Below, in pieces: positions 6,636-13,658 of a stretch of 13,691 bases of DNA. Every line of letters starts with the position of its first letter. The first letter of the stretch is position 1. The position numbers were made by a program, and so were the translations under genes. A model generated the notes under the pieces. The model saw only the letters and a program-made list of their open reading frames with translations. It made no database searches and was not told where the DNA came from. Origin of the DNA: Pseudomonadota bacterium (GTDB lineage Bacteria; Pseudomonadota; Alphaproteobacteria; Caulobacterales; Caulobacteraceae); the NCBI GenBank assembly GCA_023409795.1, contig JAEYQX010000192.1:1-13691 (forward strand). Reading direction: 5' to 3'.

Positions 6636-7429
6636 GCCTTGGCTTCCCAGAACGCGTCCTCGTATTCGGGACCGTAGATTTCAATCAGGCGCTTGGAATC
6701 AAGACCGGTCGAGGGGCCGTCATAGACAACCTTGCCCTTCTGCAGGGCGATGACGCGGTCGCAATAGCGGATGGCGTAGTCAACCTGGTGCAGGGTGACG
6801 ATGACGCCCATGCCGTCGCGCTTGTTCAGCTCGACCAGCAGTTCCATGACCTTGCGGGCCGACACGGGGTCGAGCGAGGCGACGGGTTCGTCGGCCAGGA
6901 TGGCCTGGGAGCCCTGGACGATGGCGCGCGCAATGGCACCGCGCTGCTGCTGGCCACCCGACAGGGTGTTGGCGCGCTGGGCCGCATAGTCGGACACGCC
7001 GACGCGATGCAGGGCCGCCATGGCCTTGTCGCGGTCCTCGGCAGGCCAGACGCCCAGCAGGCCGCGCCAGGTCGGCAGACGACCAAGCGACCCCAACATG
7101 ACGTTGGAGAAGAGCGACAGGCGACCGACCAGGTTGAATTGCTGGAAGATCATGCCCATGCGACGGCGGGCCTGGCGCACCTTGCCAGTGACCTTGCCGT
7201 TCTGCTGGACGATGTCGCCGAACACCTGGATCGTCCCCTGACCGGGGTCGATCGGGTGAAGTCCAGTGATCGAACGCAACAGGGTGGACTTGCCGGAGCC
7301 GGACGGACCGATCAAAGCTACCATTTCGCCGGCAGCCACTTCGACGGAAACTCCGTCCAGGGCTTTTCTGGCGCCGTAGGTCTTTGACACATCCCGTACG
7401 GACGCGACAGCAGCGGTGGATGAACTCAT
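6632..7429 (-). CDS. phnC: Phosphonate/phosphite ABC transporter ATP-binding protein PhnC
   Basis: An ATPase of about 265 residues that powers PhnE. It has Walker A GPSGSGKST (41-49), Q-loop FQQFNLV (95-101), the ABC signature LSGGQQQRGAIARA (156-169), Walker B AILADEP (176-182), D-loop SLD and the H-loop His in VTLHQ. I chose ATG 7429 because the protein then has normal PhnC length and begins just before the fold. The frame is open back to 7558, but that extension is Arg/Lys-rich, has no family similarity I can see, and would run through the palindrome at 7492-7506. No strong ribosome site precedes 7429, so the exact start is the least certain part. It is the first gene of phnC-phnD-phnE. 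Confidence 0.93.
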   Translation of the reverse strand: MSSSTAAVASVRDVSKTYGARKALDGVSVEVAAGEMVALIGPSGSGKSTLLRSITGLHPIDPGQGTIQVFGDIVQQNGKVTGKVRQARRRMGMIFQQFNLVGRLSLFSNVMLGSLGRLPTWRGLLGVWPAEDRDKAMAALHRVGVSDYAAQRANTLSGGQQQRGAIARAIVQGSQAILADEPVASLDPVSARKVMELLVELNKRDGMGVIVTLHQVDYAIRYCDRVIALQKGKVVYDGPSTGLDSKRLIEIYGPEYEDAFWEAKA

Positions 7430-7693
7430 GGGCCCGTGGGTGGCGGTTGCAACAGGGGGCGCCGCATGACGCTTTCGGCGCGTCTCGGCAAGTGTCTTAA
7501 TGACACGCCGTGCCTTCTTCCGTCCAGTGTGCGCCCTTCGCAACTGGGGAAAAGTCAAGCTTGGACACGAAATTACCTCTTTACAGAAAGGGGCATAGCC
7601 CTTAAATCCGCCCGTTCCGGCGGACCCCGTGGTCTAACCGTTAAGCGCTGCTAACGCCGGTCTGGGTTAACAATCAGCAGGGGGTTACGTGAA
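7430..7693. promoter_or_regulatory. Divergent control region between phnC and the decarboxylase gene
   Basis: This 264-bp stretch has no convincing gene and must hold promoters for both flanking genes. The phnC side carries the palindrome GTGTC-TTAAT-GACAC (7492-7506), which includes a 6-of-7 PhoB half-site (GTGTCAT on the minus strand), and another GCGTCAT on the same strand at 7472-7466. A minus-strand TTGACT lies at 7555-7550 without a good -10. On the plus side, TTTACA (7580-7585), 17 bp, TAAATC (7603-7608) is a possible weak promoter for the decarboxylase. Several TAAC-type tetramers (7634-7671) follow. None of these is proven. Confidence 0.4.
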
Positions 7694-8956
7694 TTGCGCA
7701 CGTACCAACTTCCCCTGGACCTGGTCCGTGAGCGGTCCCCGGAGCGTCCGGTCGCACTCGTGCGTCCAAGCTCGGTTGCCGTAGCGGCGCAGTGGTTCCA
7801 GGATAATCTGAAAGCCGACGTCTTCTATGCGGTGAAGGCGAACCCTTCGCGCTGGGTGATCGAAACCCTGGTGGCCCAGGGCGTCAACGCCTTCGACGTG
7901 GCCTCGATTGCCGAGATCGAGCTGGTCCGCTCGGTCAGCCCCAATGCACGCCTGGCCTTCATGCACCCGGTCAAGAGCCGTGGCGCGATCAAGACGGCCT
8001 ACTTCGATCACGGCGTGCGCACCTTCGTCCTGGACAGCCACGACGAACTTCAAAAGATTCTGGATGTTACGGATCAGGCCGATGACCTGAACCTGATCGT
8101 CCGCATGTCGGTCTCGGCCGATGGCGCTGCCTATTCCCTGTCGGGCAAGTTCGGTGTCTCGCCGGACCAGGCCCCGGCCCTGCTTCTGGCCACCCGCCAA
8201 GCGGTCAGGGACGGGCTGATGGGCGTCAGCTTCCACGTCGGTTCGCAGTGCATGCGCCCGTCGGCCTATGAAGCCGCCATGAGCCAGACCGGCCGCGCCA
8301 TCAAGAAGGCCGGCGTCTTCGTTGACATCGTTGATGTCGGCGGGGGCTTCCCGTCGGTCTATCCGGGCATGGTGCCGCCTGACCTGCAGGAATACGCCGA
8401 CGCCATCCACCGCGGTTTCAACGAGATGCCTGTCTCGGAGACGACCGAGCTGTGGTGCGAGCCGGGCCGCGCCATCGTGGCCGAGGGTTCGTCCATCCTG
8501 TGCCGGGTCGACCTGCGCAAGGGTGACGCCCTTTACCTGAACGACGGGTCCTATGGCTCGCTGTTCGATGCCACCCACTCGCGCTGGCCCTTCCCGACCA
8601 AGCTGGTCCGGGACGGCGAGGCGGCCTCGGAGCTGAAGCCCTTCCGCTTCTATGGCCCGACCTGCGACAGCATCGACCATATGCCGGGCCCGTTCTGGCT
8701 GCCGGCCGATGTCCAGGAAGGCGATTTCATCGAGATCGGCATGATGGGTGCCTATGGCGTCGCCATGTCGACCGGCTTCAACGGCTATGGCGAGCACGAG
8801 ATCGCCATTGTCGAGGACGCCCCGATGGCCTCGCTCTATGGCCTGGCCCCGCGCTCGATCCCGACCGTGCGGACCTCGGCCGAGGAAGCCGCGCGCAAGG
8901 TGGTGCGCCTGTCGCGTCCCAAGGGCAAGGCCGGGGCCCGCAAGCGTCGTCGCTGA
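7694..8956 (+). CDS. Type III PLP-dependent ornithine (or lysine/ornithine) decarboxylase
   Basis: Decarboxylates ornithine to putrescine, possibly lysine to cadaverine. The 420-residue protein has the alanine-racemase-like fold: FYAVKANPS with PLP-lysine K48, HVGSQC (181-186), the PLP phosphate loop DVGGGFPSVYPG (214-225), CEPGRAIVAE (255-264), and catalytic Cys324 in GPTCDSIDHM (321-330), followed by GAYGVAMSTGFNGYG. The start is TTG 7694-7696; AGGGGG (7679-7684) lies 9 nt before it and no in-frame ATG is near, so the TTG is favoured. The last 25 or so residues form an Arg/Lys-rich tail (ending GKAGARKRRR) beyond the enzyme core. Substrate preference cannot be settled by eye. The aguA-aguB genes about 2.7 kb downstream also make putrescine, which supports a polyamine role. 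Confidence 0.9.
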   Translation: MRTYQLPLDLVRERSPERPVALVRPSSVAVAAQWFQDNLKADVFYAVKANPSRWVIETLVAQGVNAFDVASIAEIELVRSVSPNARLAFMHPVKSRGAIKTAYFDHGVRTFVLDSHDELQKILDVTDQADDLNLIVRMSVSADGAAYSLSGKFGVSPDQAPALLLATRQAVRDGLMGVSFHVGSQCMRPSAYEAAMSQTGRAIKKAGVFVDIVDVGGGFPSVYPGMVPPDLQEYADAIHRGFNEMPVSETTELWCEPGRAIVAEGSSILCRVDLRKGDALYLNDGSYGSLFDATHSRWPFPTKLVRDGEAASELKPFRFYGPTCDSIDHMPGPFWLPADVQEGDFIEIGMMGAYGVAMSTGFNGYGEHEIAIVEDAPMASLYGLAPRSIPTVRTSAEEAARKVVRLSRPKGKAGARKRRR

Positions 8957-8986
8957 GCCTCTCTTTCTAGTAATTAAGTCTAATGC

Positions 8987-9013
8987 CGGCCCGGGATCTT
9001 TCCCGGGCCGTTT
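8987..9013 (+). terminator. Rho-independent terminator after the decarboxylase gene
   Basis: A perfect 10-bp GC-rich stem, CGGCCCGGGA (8987-8996) with TCCCGGGCCG (9001-9010), has a 4-nt TCTT loop and is followed by TTTGCGTT. The T-tract is short, so read-through is possible. It lies 30 bp after the decarboxylase stop. Confidence 0.75.
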
Positions 9014-9088
9014 GCGTTGGGGCGACCCTTTCTGGCGATCTGGAACCCGTTCGGGGGTGAAAGGCTTGCTCTTTCAAAGGAGAGCGAC

Positions 9089-9370
9089 ATGACCCAGACC
9101 CCGCCCAAGGACCGGGACTACCCCACCCAGGCTGATCTAGACGAGGCCCTGCAGGGCACCGACATGGGCTCCGATACCCGGGCCGGCTCCCTGCGTGGCG
9201 GCTCGGCCTCCGGTTCGGATATTGATCCGGACCAGGAACTTATCAACCGCAGGCTGGGCCAGCAGGGCCAAGCCCTGAAGTCCGAGGGCTCAAAGCCGGC
9301 CGGTGGACCTGAACAGGCTGCCAGGTCGCGCGACCAGCCGGGCGACGAGGTCGATGCGGTCACCGGCTAA
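9089..9370 (+). CDS. Small hydrophilic, probably disordered hypothetical protein
   Basis: A 93-residue protein I do not recognise. ATG 9089 is preceded by AAAGGAG at ideal spacing, the best ribosome site in the window, which makes this a real gene and selects this start over an in-frame ATG at 9017. The sequence is rich in Gly, Asp, Gln, Ser and Pro with no hydrophobic core and no Cys, so it is likely disordered and cytosolic. A short helical patch, DPDQELINRRLGQQGQAL (about 51-68), is the only ordered-looking part. No enzyme motif is visible. It follows the decarboxylase terminator and precedes the lipoprotein gene by 67 bp in the same direction, so it could be co-transcribed with that set. 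Confidence 0.75.
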   Translation: MTQTPPKDRDYPTQADLDEALQGTDMGSDTRAGSLRGGSASGSDIDPDQELINRRLGQQGQALKSEGSKPAGGPEQAARSRDQPGDEVDAVTG

Positions 9371-9437
9371 ACGGCCTTGCTGATGCCGCAGGGATAGGCC
9401 ACGGTAGCCTCAACAGATGTCCAAGGATCCAGGCGTA

Positions 9438-9896
9438 ATGAAGCATTGCGTAGCAACCGCAGCCGTGTGTCTCACGGTGGGCCTCGCCGGTTGCGATGAG
9501 AGTGGCGGGACAGTGCCGGGCACGGCCGCAGGACAGACCGTAGTCTCCCGGGCCCCCGTTAGCCCGGCAGCCACCCCGCTTTCGGGTGAGGCCATTCCCG
9601 GTGCCCCCGGCTTTGTCGCCCTTTATCCCGGTGCCGAGGTGGTGGCCGCCGAAAGCGGCAGCCCGGCCCGGCAGCTGGTCTTCACCACGGACGCGCCCCC
9701 CGACACCGTGATCGACTTCTATCGCCAGCGGGCTGAGTCCTCGGGCCTCTACCCGACCGCGGCGATGAACCAGGGCCCTGCCCGCGCCTATGGCGCGTCC
9801 GACCGGGCCGAATCCGGGGCCAGCCTGCAGGTCGTGGCCTCGCCGACCGAGGACGGCCTGACCTCGGTGCAGCTGAACTGGAACGCCGCCAGCTAA
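9438..9896 (+). CDS. Putative lipoprotein of unknown function
   Basis: A protein of about 152 residues that I do not recognise. It begins MKHCVATAAVCLTVGLAGC, a clear lipoprotein signal with lipobox LAGC and lipidation Cys19. AAGGA (9423-9427) lies 10 nt before ATG 9438; an in-frame ATG at 9417 would add 7 residues but has no ribosome site. After a Gly/Ala/Thr linker there is a compact domain with LYPGAEVV, then VFTTDAPPDTVIDFYRQRAE and QVVASPTEDGLTSVQLNW. The alternating pattern and the DTVIDFYRQRAE helix look like a small alpha/beta fold seen in other exported proteins of unknown role. Its stop shares one base with the start of the phosphatase gene (TAATG), indicating translational coupling and a shared function in the envelope. 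Confidence 0.8.
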   Translation: MKHCVATAAVCLTVGLAGCDESGGTVPGTAAGQTVVSRAPVSPAATPLSGEAIPGAPGFVALYPGAEVVAAESGSPARQLVFTTDAPPDTVIDFYRQRAESSGLYPTAAMNQGPARAYGASDRAESGASLQVVASPTEDGLTSVQLNWNAAS

Positions 9897-10717
9897 TGGC
9901 GAGGGCGGCCAAAGGCTTGCCACCGGCCCTGGTGGCCCTGGCACTGATGGCCTGCCCCGGAGGGCCGGCCGCCGCCGCTGACCCCAAGGGCTATCTGGAC
10001 GAGGCCGCGATCGCCCGCCTGGCCCAGGCCATTGCCGCGCCGCCCGCCGCCGGCTCGGCTCAGGACCAGGCGGACCGGGCCGCGTCTGGCCAGTATCGCA
10101 GCCTGGAGAATACCGAGCGCTGGTTCCTGGCCACCACCCATGCCGAGTTGCGCCCCCCGCTGGGGATGCAGCATTTCGACTGCACCCTTGGCTTTCGCCT
10201 CAGCACGGCCGAGACCCCGCAGTTGACGCGGCTGATGACCCGCATCCTGCATGATGCGGACGGCCTGGCCGAACGGGTCAAGGCCCGCGCCCATCGCCCG
10301 CGCCCGGTGGCGGATGACCCGGATCGCCCCGCCTGCCAGCGGCTAACGGACGCAGGCCGGAACAGCCCCTCCTACCCTTCCGGCTCGGCCGCCGTGGCCG
10401 CCGCCTATGGCGAGGTCATGGCCGACCTGGTGCCCGAGCAGGCCCAGGCCCTGCGCGACACCGCCCAACAGGTGGCCCTGAGCCGCGTCATCTGCGCCAT
10501 GCACTATCCGCATGACGTGGTCGTGGGACAGGCGGTGGGCCGCATGGTCCATCATGAGCTTGTGCAGGATCCGGCCTATCAGGCCGATCTTGTGGCGGCG
10601 CGGGGCGAGATTGCCGCCGCGCGCGCCCTTGGCCTTGCCAGTCCGGCCTGCGCCGCCGAGCGCTCGGCCCTGGCCTTGCCCCTCCCTGCAGTTGCCCAGA
10701 CGCTGGTCCAGCCCTGA
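9896..10717 (+). CDS. Class A (PAP2-type) acid phosphatase homologue with altered motif 2
   Basis: A 273-residue exported protein of the PAP2/class A non-specific acid phosphatase family, which hydrolyses phosphomonoesters in the periplasm. The N-terminal signal could be cleaved after the AAA at 25-27; an ALMAC at residue 20 makes a lipoprotein form possible. Motif 1 is intact, K129-x6-R136-P137. Motif 3 is intact, S196-R197-x5-H203-x3-D207, with H203 the expected nucleophile. Motif 2, normally PSGH, reads PSGS (161-164): the His that helps protonate the leaving group is Ser. Activity may therefore be reduced, changed or lost, or another residue may compensate. The gene is coupled to both neighbours by one-base overlaps (TAATG before, TGATG after). 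Family membership is certain; catalytic status is not. Confidence 0.88.
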   Translation: MARAAKGLPPALVALALMACPGGPAAAADPKGYLDEAAIARLAQAIAAPPAAGSAQDQADRAASGQYRSLENTERWFLATTHAELRPPLGMQHFDCTLGFRLSTAETPQLTRLMTRILHDADGLAERVKARAHRPRPVADDPDRPACQRLTDAGRNSPSYPSGSAAVAAAYGEVMADLVPEQAQALRDTAQQVALSRVICAMHYPHDVVVGQAVGRMVHHELVQDPAYQADLVAARGEIAAARALGLASPACAAERSALALPLPAVAQTLVQP

Positions 10718-11682
10718 TGCTGGCCCTGGCGGCCTTCCTGGCGGGTCTGGCCCAAACTCCCGACCTGCCCGCCGCCCGGCCCTGTTCGTCCGCAGAAATG
10801 GCCGAGCTGACCGCCAGCGGCGACACTCCCTATCACCTGAAATGCCAGGCGCGCCTGCCGATGGGCCGGGCCATCACCCGGCCTGTGGTCATCCAGGGAG
10901 CCGAGGCCTCGGGTGCCAGCCTGGATTGCCAGGGCCAGGCCGTCGGCCAGCCCGGCCAGAGCGTCACCACGCGCCAGCCGACCATCGCCATCTGGTCCGA
11001 TCGCGGCGAGGCCATCCGCTGGAGCCGCCCCACGGACATCACCATCAGCCGCTGCACCATCCACGGCGCGATCCGCATCTGGGGCATGGGATCGGACGGC
11101 CGCTATGATGACCTGAGGGACTCATCGCGCACGGCCAATCATACGGCGGCAGCCCAGGCTGCGGCCCCGACGCGCATCACCCTGGACCGACTGGCCCTGG
11201 TCGCCAATGGCACCATCCCGCTCTATGTCGGGCCGGGCGTGACGGAGGTGACGCTGAAGGGGTCGCGCTTCAGCGGCCAGACCGAGGCGGTCGCCCTTTA
11301 CCTGGACGCCGAAAGCGCCCGTAACCGGATCGAGAACAACCGCTTTGCCGTGCGCACTGGTCGCGAGATCATCGCCATCGATGGCAGCGCCCGAAACGCC
11401 ATCATCGCCAACCAGATCGCCCTTTACGGCCAGGGCGGGATCTTCCTTTACCGCAACTGTGGCGAGCGCGGCGTGATCCGCCACCAGACCCCGTCCTTCA
11501 ACCTGATCGCCGACAATGTCTTTACCGGAGCCTCATGGCTGAGGCCCCGGCTGATCGTGGTCAATGCCCGCGACGGCAACCGCTCATACTGCGACGAGGA
11601 CGCAGGCTATCCCTATGGCAGCAGTGTCGATGACCGCGACCATGCCCAAGGCACCATCCTGGCACGCAACCGCCGCGACTAG
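10717..11682 (+). CDS. Secreted right-handed parallel beta-helix repeat protein
   Basis: A 321-residue protein with a short hydrophobic N-terminus (MLALAAFLAGLA, unusually without a positive charge) that is probably a signal peptide. From about residue 75 it has repeated short strands with Asn/Asp turns, such as DITISRCTIHGAIRIWG, ITLDRLALVANGTIPLYVG, EVTLKGSRFSGQTEAVALYL, NRIENNRFAVRTGREIIAI, and NAIIANQIALYGQGGIFLY. This rung pattern is typical of NosD/pectate-lyase-like parallel beta-helices that bind or process polysaccharide. Catalytic residues cannot be assigned. Cys pairs near both ends may form disulfides in the periplasm. Its ATG shares a base with the phosphatase stop (TGATG). Its TAG overlaps the stop of the convergent aguB gene in a CTAG tetramer, leaving no room for a terminator. 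Confidence 0.8.
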   Translation: MLALAAFLAGLAQTPDLPAARPCSSAEMAELTASGDTPYHLKCQARLPMGRAITRPVVIQGAEASGASLDCQGQAVGQPGQSVTTRQPTIAIWSDRGEAIRWSRPTDITISRCTIHGAIRIWGMGSDGRYDDLRDSSRTANHTAAAQAAAPTRITLDRLALVANGTIPLYVGPGVTEVTLKGSRFSGQTEAVALYLDAESARNRIENNRFAVRTGREIIAIDGSARNAIIANQIALYGQGGIFLYRNCGERGVIRHQTPSFNLIADNVFTGASWLRPRLIVVNARDGNRSYCDEDAGYPYGSSVDDRDHAQGTILARNRRD

Positions 11683-12560
11683 GCCGGGCGGCCCGTGGCC
11701 AGAGACGTGTAAAGCTCGGGCCTGCGGTCGCGGAAGAAGCCCCAGGCGGCGCGGTATTGATCCAGCTCGTTCAGGTCGAAGGTGTGGACCAGAACGCCCT
11801 CTTCGGTGTCGCCAAACTCCTGGACCAGCTCGCCCTGGTGGTCGGCGATGAAGCTGTGGCCATAGAAGGTCTGGCCCACCTCGGTCACCGTCTCATGGCC
11901 GATGCGGTTGGCGGCGATCACCGGGATGGCGTTGGAGACGGCATGGCCCTGCATGGCACGCTGCCACGGGCGGGCCGTGGCCAGGTTGGCGTCCTGGGGC
12001 TCGGTGCCGATGGCGGTCGGGTACATCAGGATGTCAGCGCCCTGCAGGGCCATGGCGCGGGCGCACTCGGGGTACCACTGGTCCCAGCAGATGCCGACGC
12101 CGACCTTGCCAAAGCGGGTGTCCCAGACCTTGAAGCCCGTGTCGCCGGGGCGGAAGTAATACTTCTCCTGATAGCCCGGGCCATCGGGGATGTGGCTCTT
12201 GCGATAGACGCCCAGCACCTCGCCATCGGCGTCGACCATGACGACCGAGTTGAAGTAGTGCGGCCCTTCCTTCTCATAGATGGAGACGGGGATGGCGACG
12301 CCCAGTTCCCTGGCTACGGCCTGCAGCTGGACCACGGCCGGATGCTCGCGCGCCGGATAGGCGGTCTCGAACCAGTGCTCCTCCTGCGAGACGCAGAAAT
12401 AGGGGCCGGCGAACAGTTCGGACGGCAGGATGACCTGCGCCCCCCTGGCCGCGGCCTCGCGGATCAGGCCGATGGTCTTGTCGATATTGGCCTGCATGTC
12501 CGACCCGTAGGAGGCCTGGATTGCAGCGACAGAAATCGTGCGGGGGGCGCGGGCCATCAT
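11679..12560 (-). CDS. aguB: N-carbamoylputrescine amidase AguB
   Basis: Hydrolyses N-carbamoylputrescine to putrescine, ammonia and CO2, the last step of the agmatine route. The 293-residue nitrilase-superfamily protein has the full Glu-Lys-Cys triad: E48 in LPSELF, K121 in YRKSHIPD, and C158 in GICWDQWYPE. The segments AGPYFCVSQEEHWFE, YYFRPGDTGFKVWDT and TARPWQRAMQGHAVSN are characteristic of AguB rather than of other nitrilases. The start overlaps the aguA stop (ATGA at 12557-12560); a second Met immediately follows, so the exact first residue is ambiguous by one codon. It is the second gene of an aguA-aguB operon. At its 3' end it overlaps the convergent beta-helix gene by 4 bases. Confidence 0.96.
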   Translation of the reverse strand: MMARAPRTISVAAIQASYGSDMQANIDKTIGLIREAAARGAQVILPSELFAGPYFCVSQEEHWFETAYPAREHPAVVQLQAVARELGVAIPVSIYEKEGPHYFNSVVMVDADGEVLGVYRKSHIPDGPGYQEKYYFRPGDTGFKVWDTRFGKVGVGICWDQWYPECARAMALQGADILMYPTAIGTEPQDANLATARPWQRAMQGHAVSNAIPVIAANRIGHETVTEVGQTFYGHSFIADHQGELVQEFGDTEEGVLVHTFDLNELDQYRAAWGFFRDRRPELYTSLATGRPA

Positions 12561-13558
12561 GCAGGCTCCTGTTGCGAGATGCAGTGGAAGGATCCGCCGC
12601 CGGTCAGGACGGCATAGGACGGCGACAGGACGATCTCACGATCCGGGAAGACGCTCTGGAGCGCCTCGCCGGCCAGGCGGGCCGCCGTGTCATTGCCATA
12701 GGTCGGCACCACGATGGCCCCGTTGGCGATCAGGAAGTTCATGTGGCTGGCGGGGACCGGGCGCTCGTCCTCGTCCAGCACCAGGCCGGGCGAGGGAATG
12801 CGCAGCACCTTGATCTGGCGGCCCTGGGCATCGACGGTTCCCGACAGGATGCGGGCCGTCTCGTCATAGACCTCGGCATTGGGGGCCTTGGGCCCGAAAG
12901 CGATCGGGCAGGCCACCACGCCCGGCGCGACAAAGCGGGCCAGGTTGTCGACGTGGCCATCGGTATGGTCGTTCAGCAGCCCATCGCCCAGCCAGACCAC
13001 GACCTTGGCCCCGACCGAATCCGCCAGGGCCGCCTCGGCGGCTTCGCTGGTCCAGCCGGTGTTGCGGTTCTTGTTCAGCAGGCACTGGCCGGTGGTCAGG
13101 ACCGTCCCTTCGCCATCATGGTCCAGGGCCCCGCCTTCCAGGATGAAGTCGTGGCGGGTGACCGGGGCATTGGCGATGGCGGCGATCTGGTCGGCGACCT
13201 CGTCGTCGTGGGTATAGACGAACTTCTCGCCCCAGCCGTTGAAGCCGAAGGCATTGGCCACGGCCGAGCCCTTGCTGAAGATCGGGCCGGTGTCGCGCAG
13301 CCAGATGTCGCCAAAGCGGGCGGCCACGACCTCAACGCCGTTGACGCCTTCAAAGCGGGCGCGGGCAGCGGGCAGAGCCTCGTCATTGCCGACCATCAGC
13401 TTGACGTTCTCCTTGCCCGGCCCTGCGAGGGCCCGCACCAGGGCCTCGACCTCGGACTGGGCCTGATCGAAGTACTCGAACCACAGCTCCGGGTGGCTCG
13501 GCCAGCCCACCCACATCGCGCGGTGCGGCGACCATTCGGCAGGAATCGGCAGGGTCAT
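12557..13558 (-). CDS. aguA: Agmatine deiminase AguA
   Basis: Converts agmatine to N-carbamoylputrescine and ammonia; a pentein-fold enzyme of the guanidino-group-modifying family. With ATG 13558 it has 333 residues, slightly short of the usual 345-370. Active-site signatures are present: WLRDTGP (87-92, Asp89), EGGALDHDGEGT (141-152, Glu141), NDHTDGHVDN (196-205, His202), and the nucleophile Cys326 in GGGSFHCISQQEP. The residue before FHC is Ser where many AguA have Asn. The N-terminal MTLPIPAEWSPHRAMWVGWP matches the family start. The frame is open to 13651, but those extra 31 residues are Cys-rich and unlike the family, and they overlap a plausible promoter, so 13558 is preferred. It is the first gene of aguA-aguB. 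Confidence 0.95.
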   Translation of the reverse strand: MTLPIPAEWSPHRAMWVGWPSHPELWFEYFDQAQSEVEALVRALAGPGKENVKLMVGNDEALPAARARFEGVNGVEVVAARFGDIWLRDTGPIFSKGSAVANAFGFNGWGEKFVYTHDDEVADQIAAIANAPVTRHDFILEGGALDHDGEGTVLTTGQCLLNKNRNTGWTSEAAEAALADSVGAKVVVWLGDGLLNDHTDGHVDNLARFVAPGVVACPIAFGPKAPNAEVYDETARILSGTVDAQGRQIKVLRIPSPGLVLDEDERPVPASHMNFLIANGAIVVPTYGNDTAARLAGEALQSVFPDREIVLSPSYAVLTGGGSFHCISQQEPA

Positions 13559-13594
13559 GAACAGGGGTTCCGAACAGGAGAAGCAGAACGGGGC

Positions 13595-13623
13595 CAGATA
13601 GGGCCTGTGCCCTCCCGGTTCAA
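13595..13623 (-). promoter_or_regulatory. Putative sigma-70 promoter for aguA-aguB
   Basis: On the minus strand TTGAAC (13623-13618) is followed after exactly 17 bp by TATCTG (13600-13595), 36 bp before the chosen aguA ATG. That would give a leader of about 30 nt. The short leader holds two direct copies of CCTGTTC separated by 6 bp just before the ATG. The match is decent but a single weak-consensus promoter can arise by chance. Confidence 0.45.
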
Positions 13624-13658
13624 TGTCCGAGCCGCATTTCGATGTCAGCACACAGGTT

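Noticed and set aside
3799..6677. Several long plus-strand frames across pstS, phnE and phnD
   Set aside because: All lie antisense to well-supported transporter genes and have low-complexity composition.
7430..7558. Extended phnC N-terminus from ATG 7558
   Set aside because: It would add 43 residues of basic, non-conserved sequence and cover the likely control region; ATG 7429 gives normal family length.
7634..7671. CtrA binding site (TTAA-N7-TTAA) among the TAAC repeats before the decarboxylase
   Set aside because: TTAA at 7641 is followed by TAAC/CTAAC at the wrong spacing, and no full-length match is present.
13559..13651. Extended aguA N-terminus from ATG 13651
   Set aside because: The added 31 residues are unlike AguA and overlap a plausible -35/-10 pair; ATG 13558 fits the family start.
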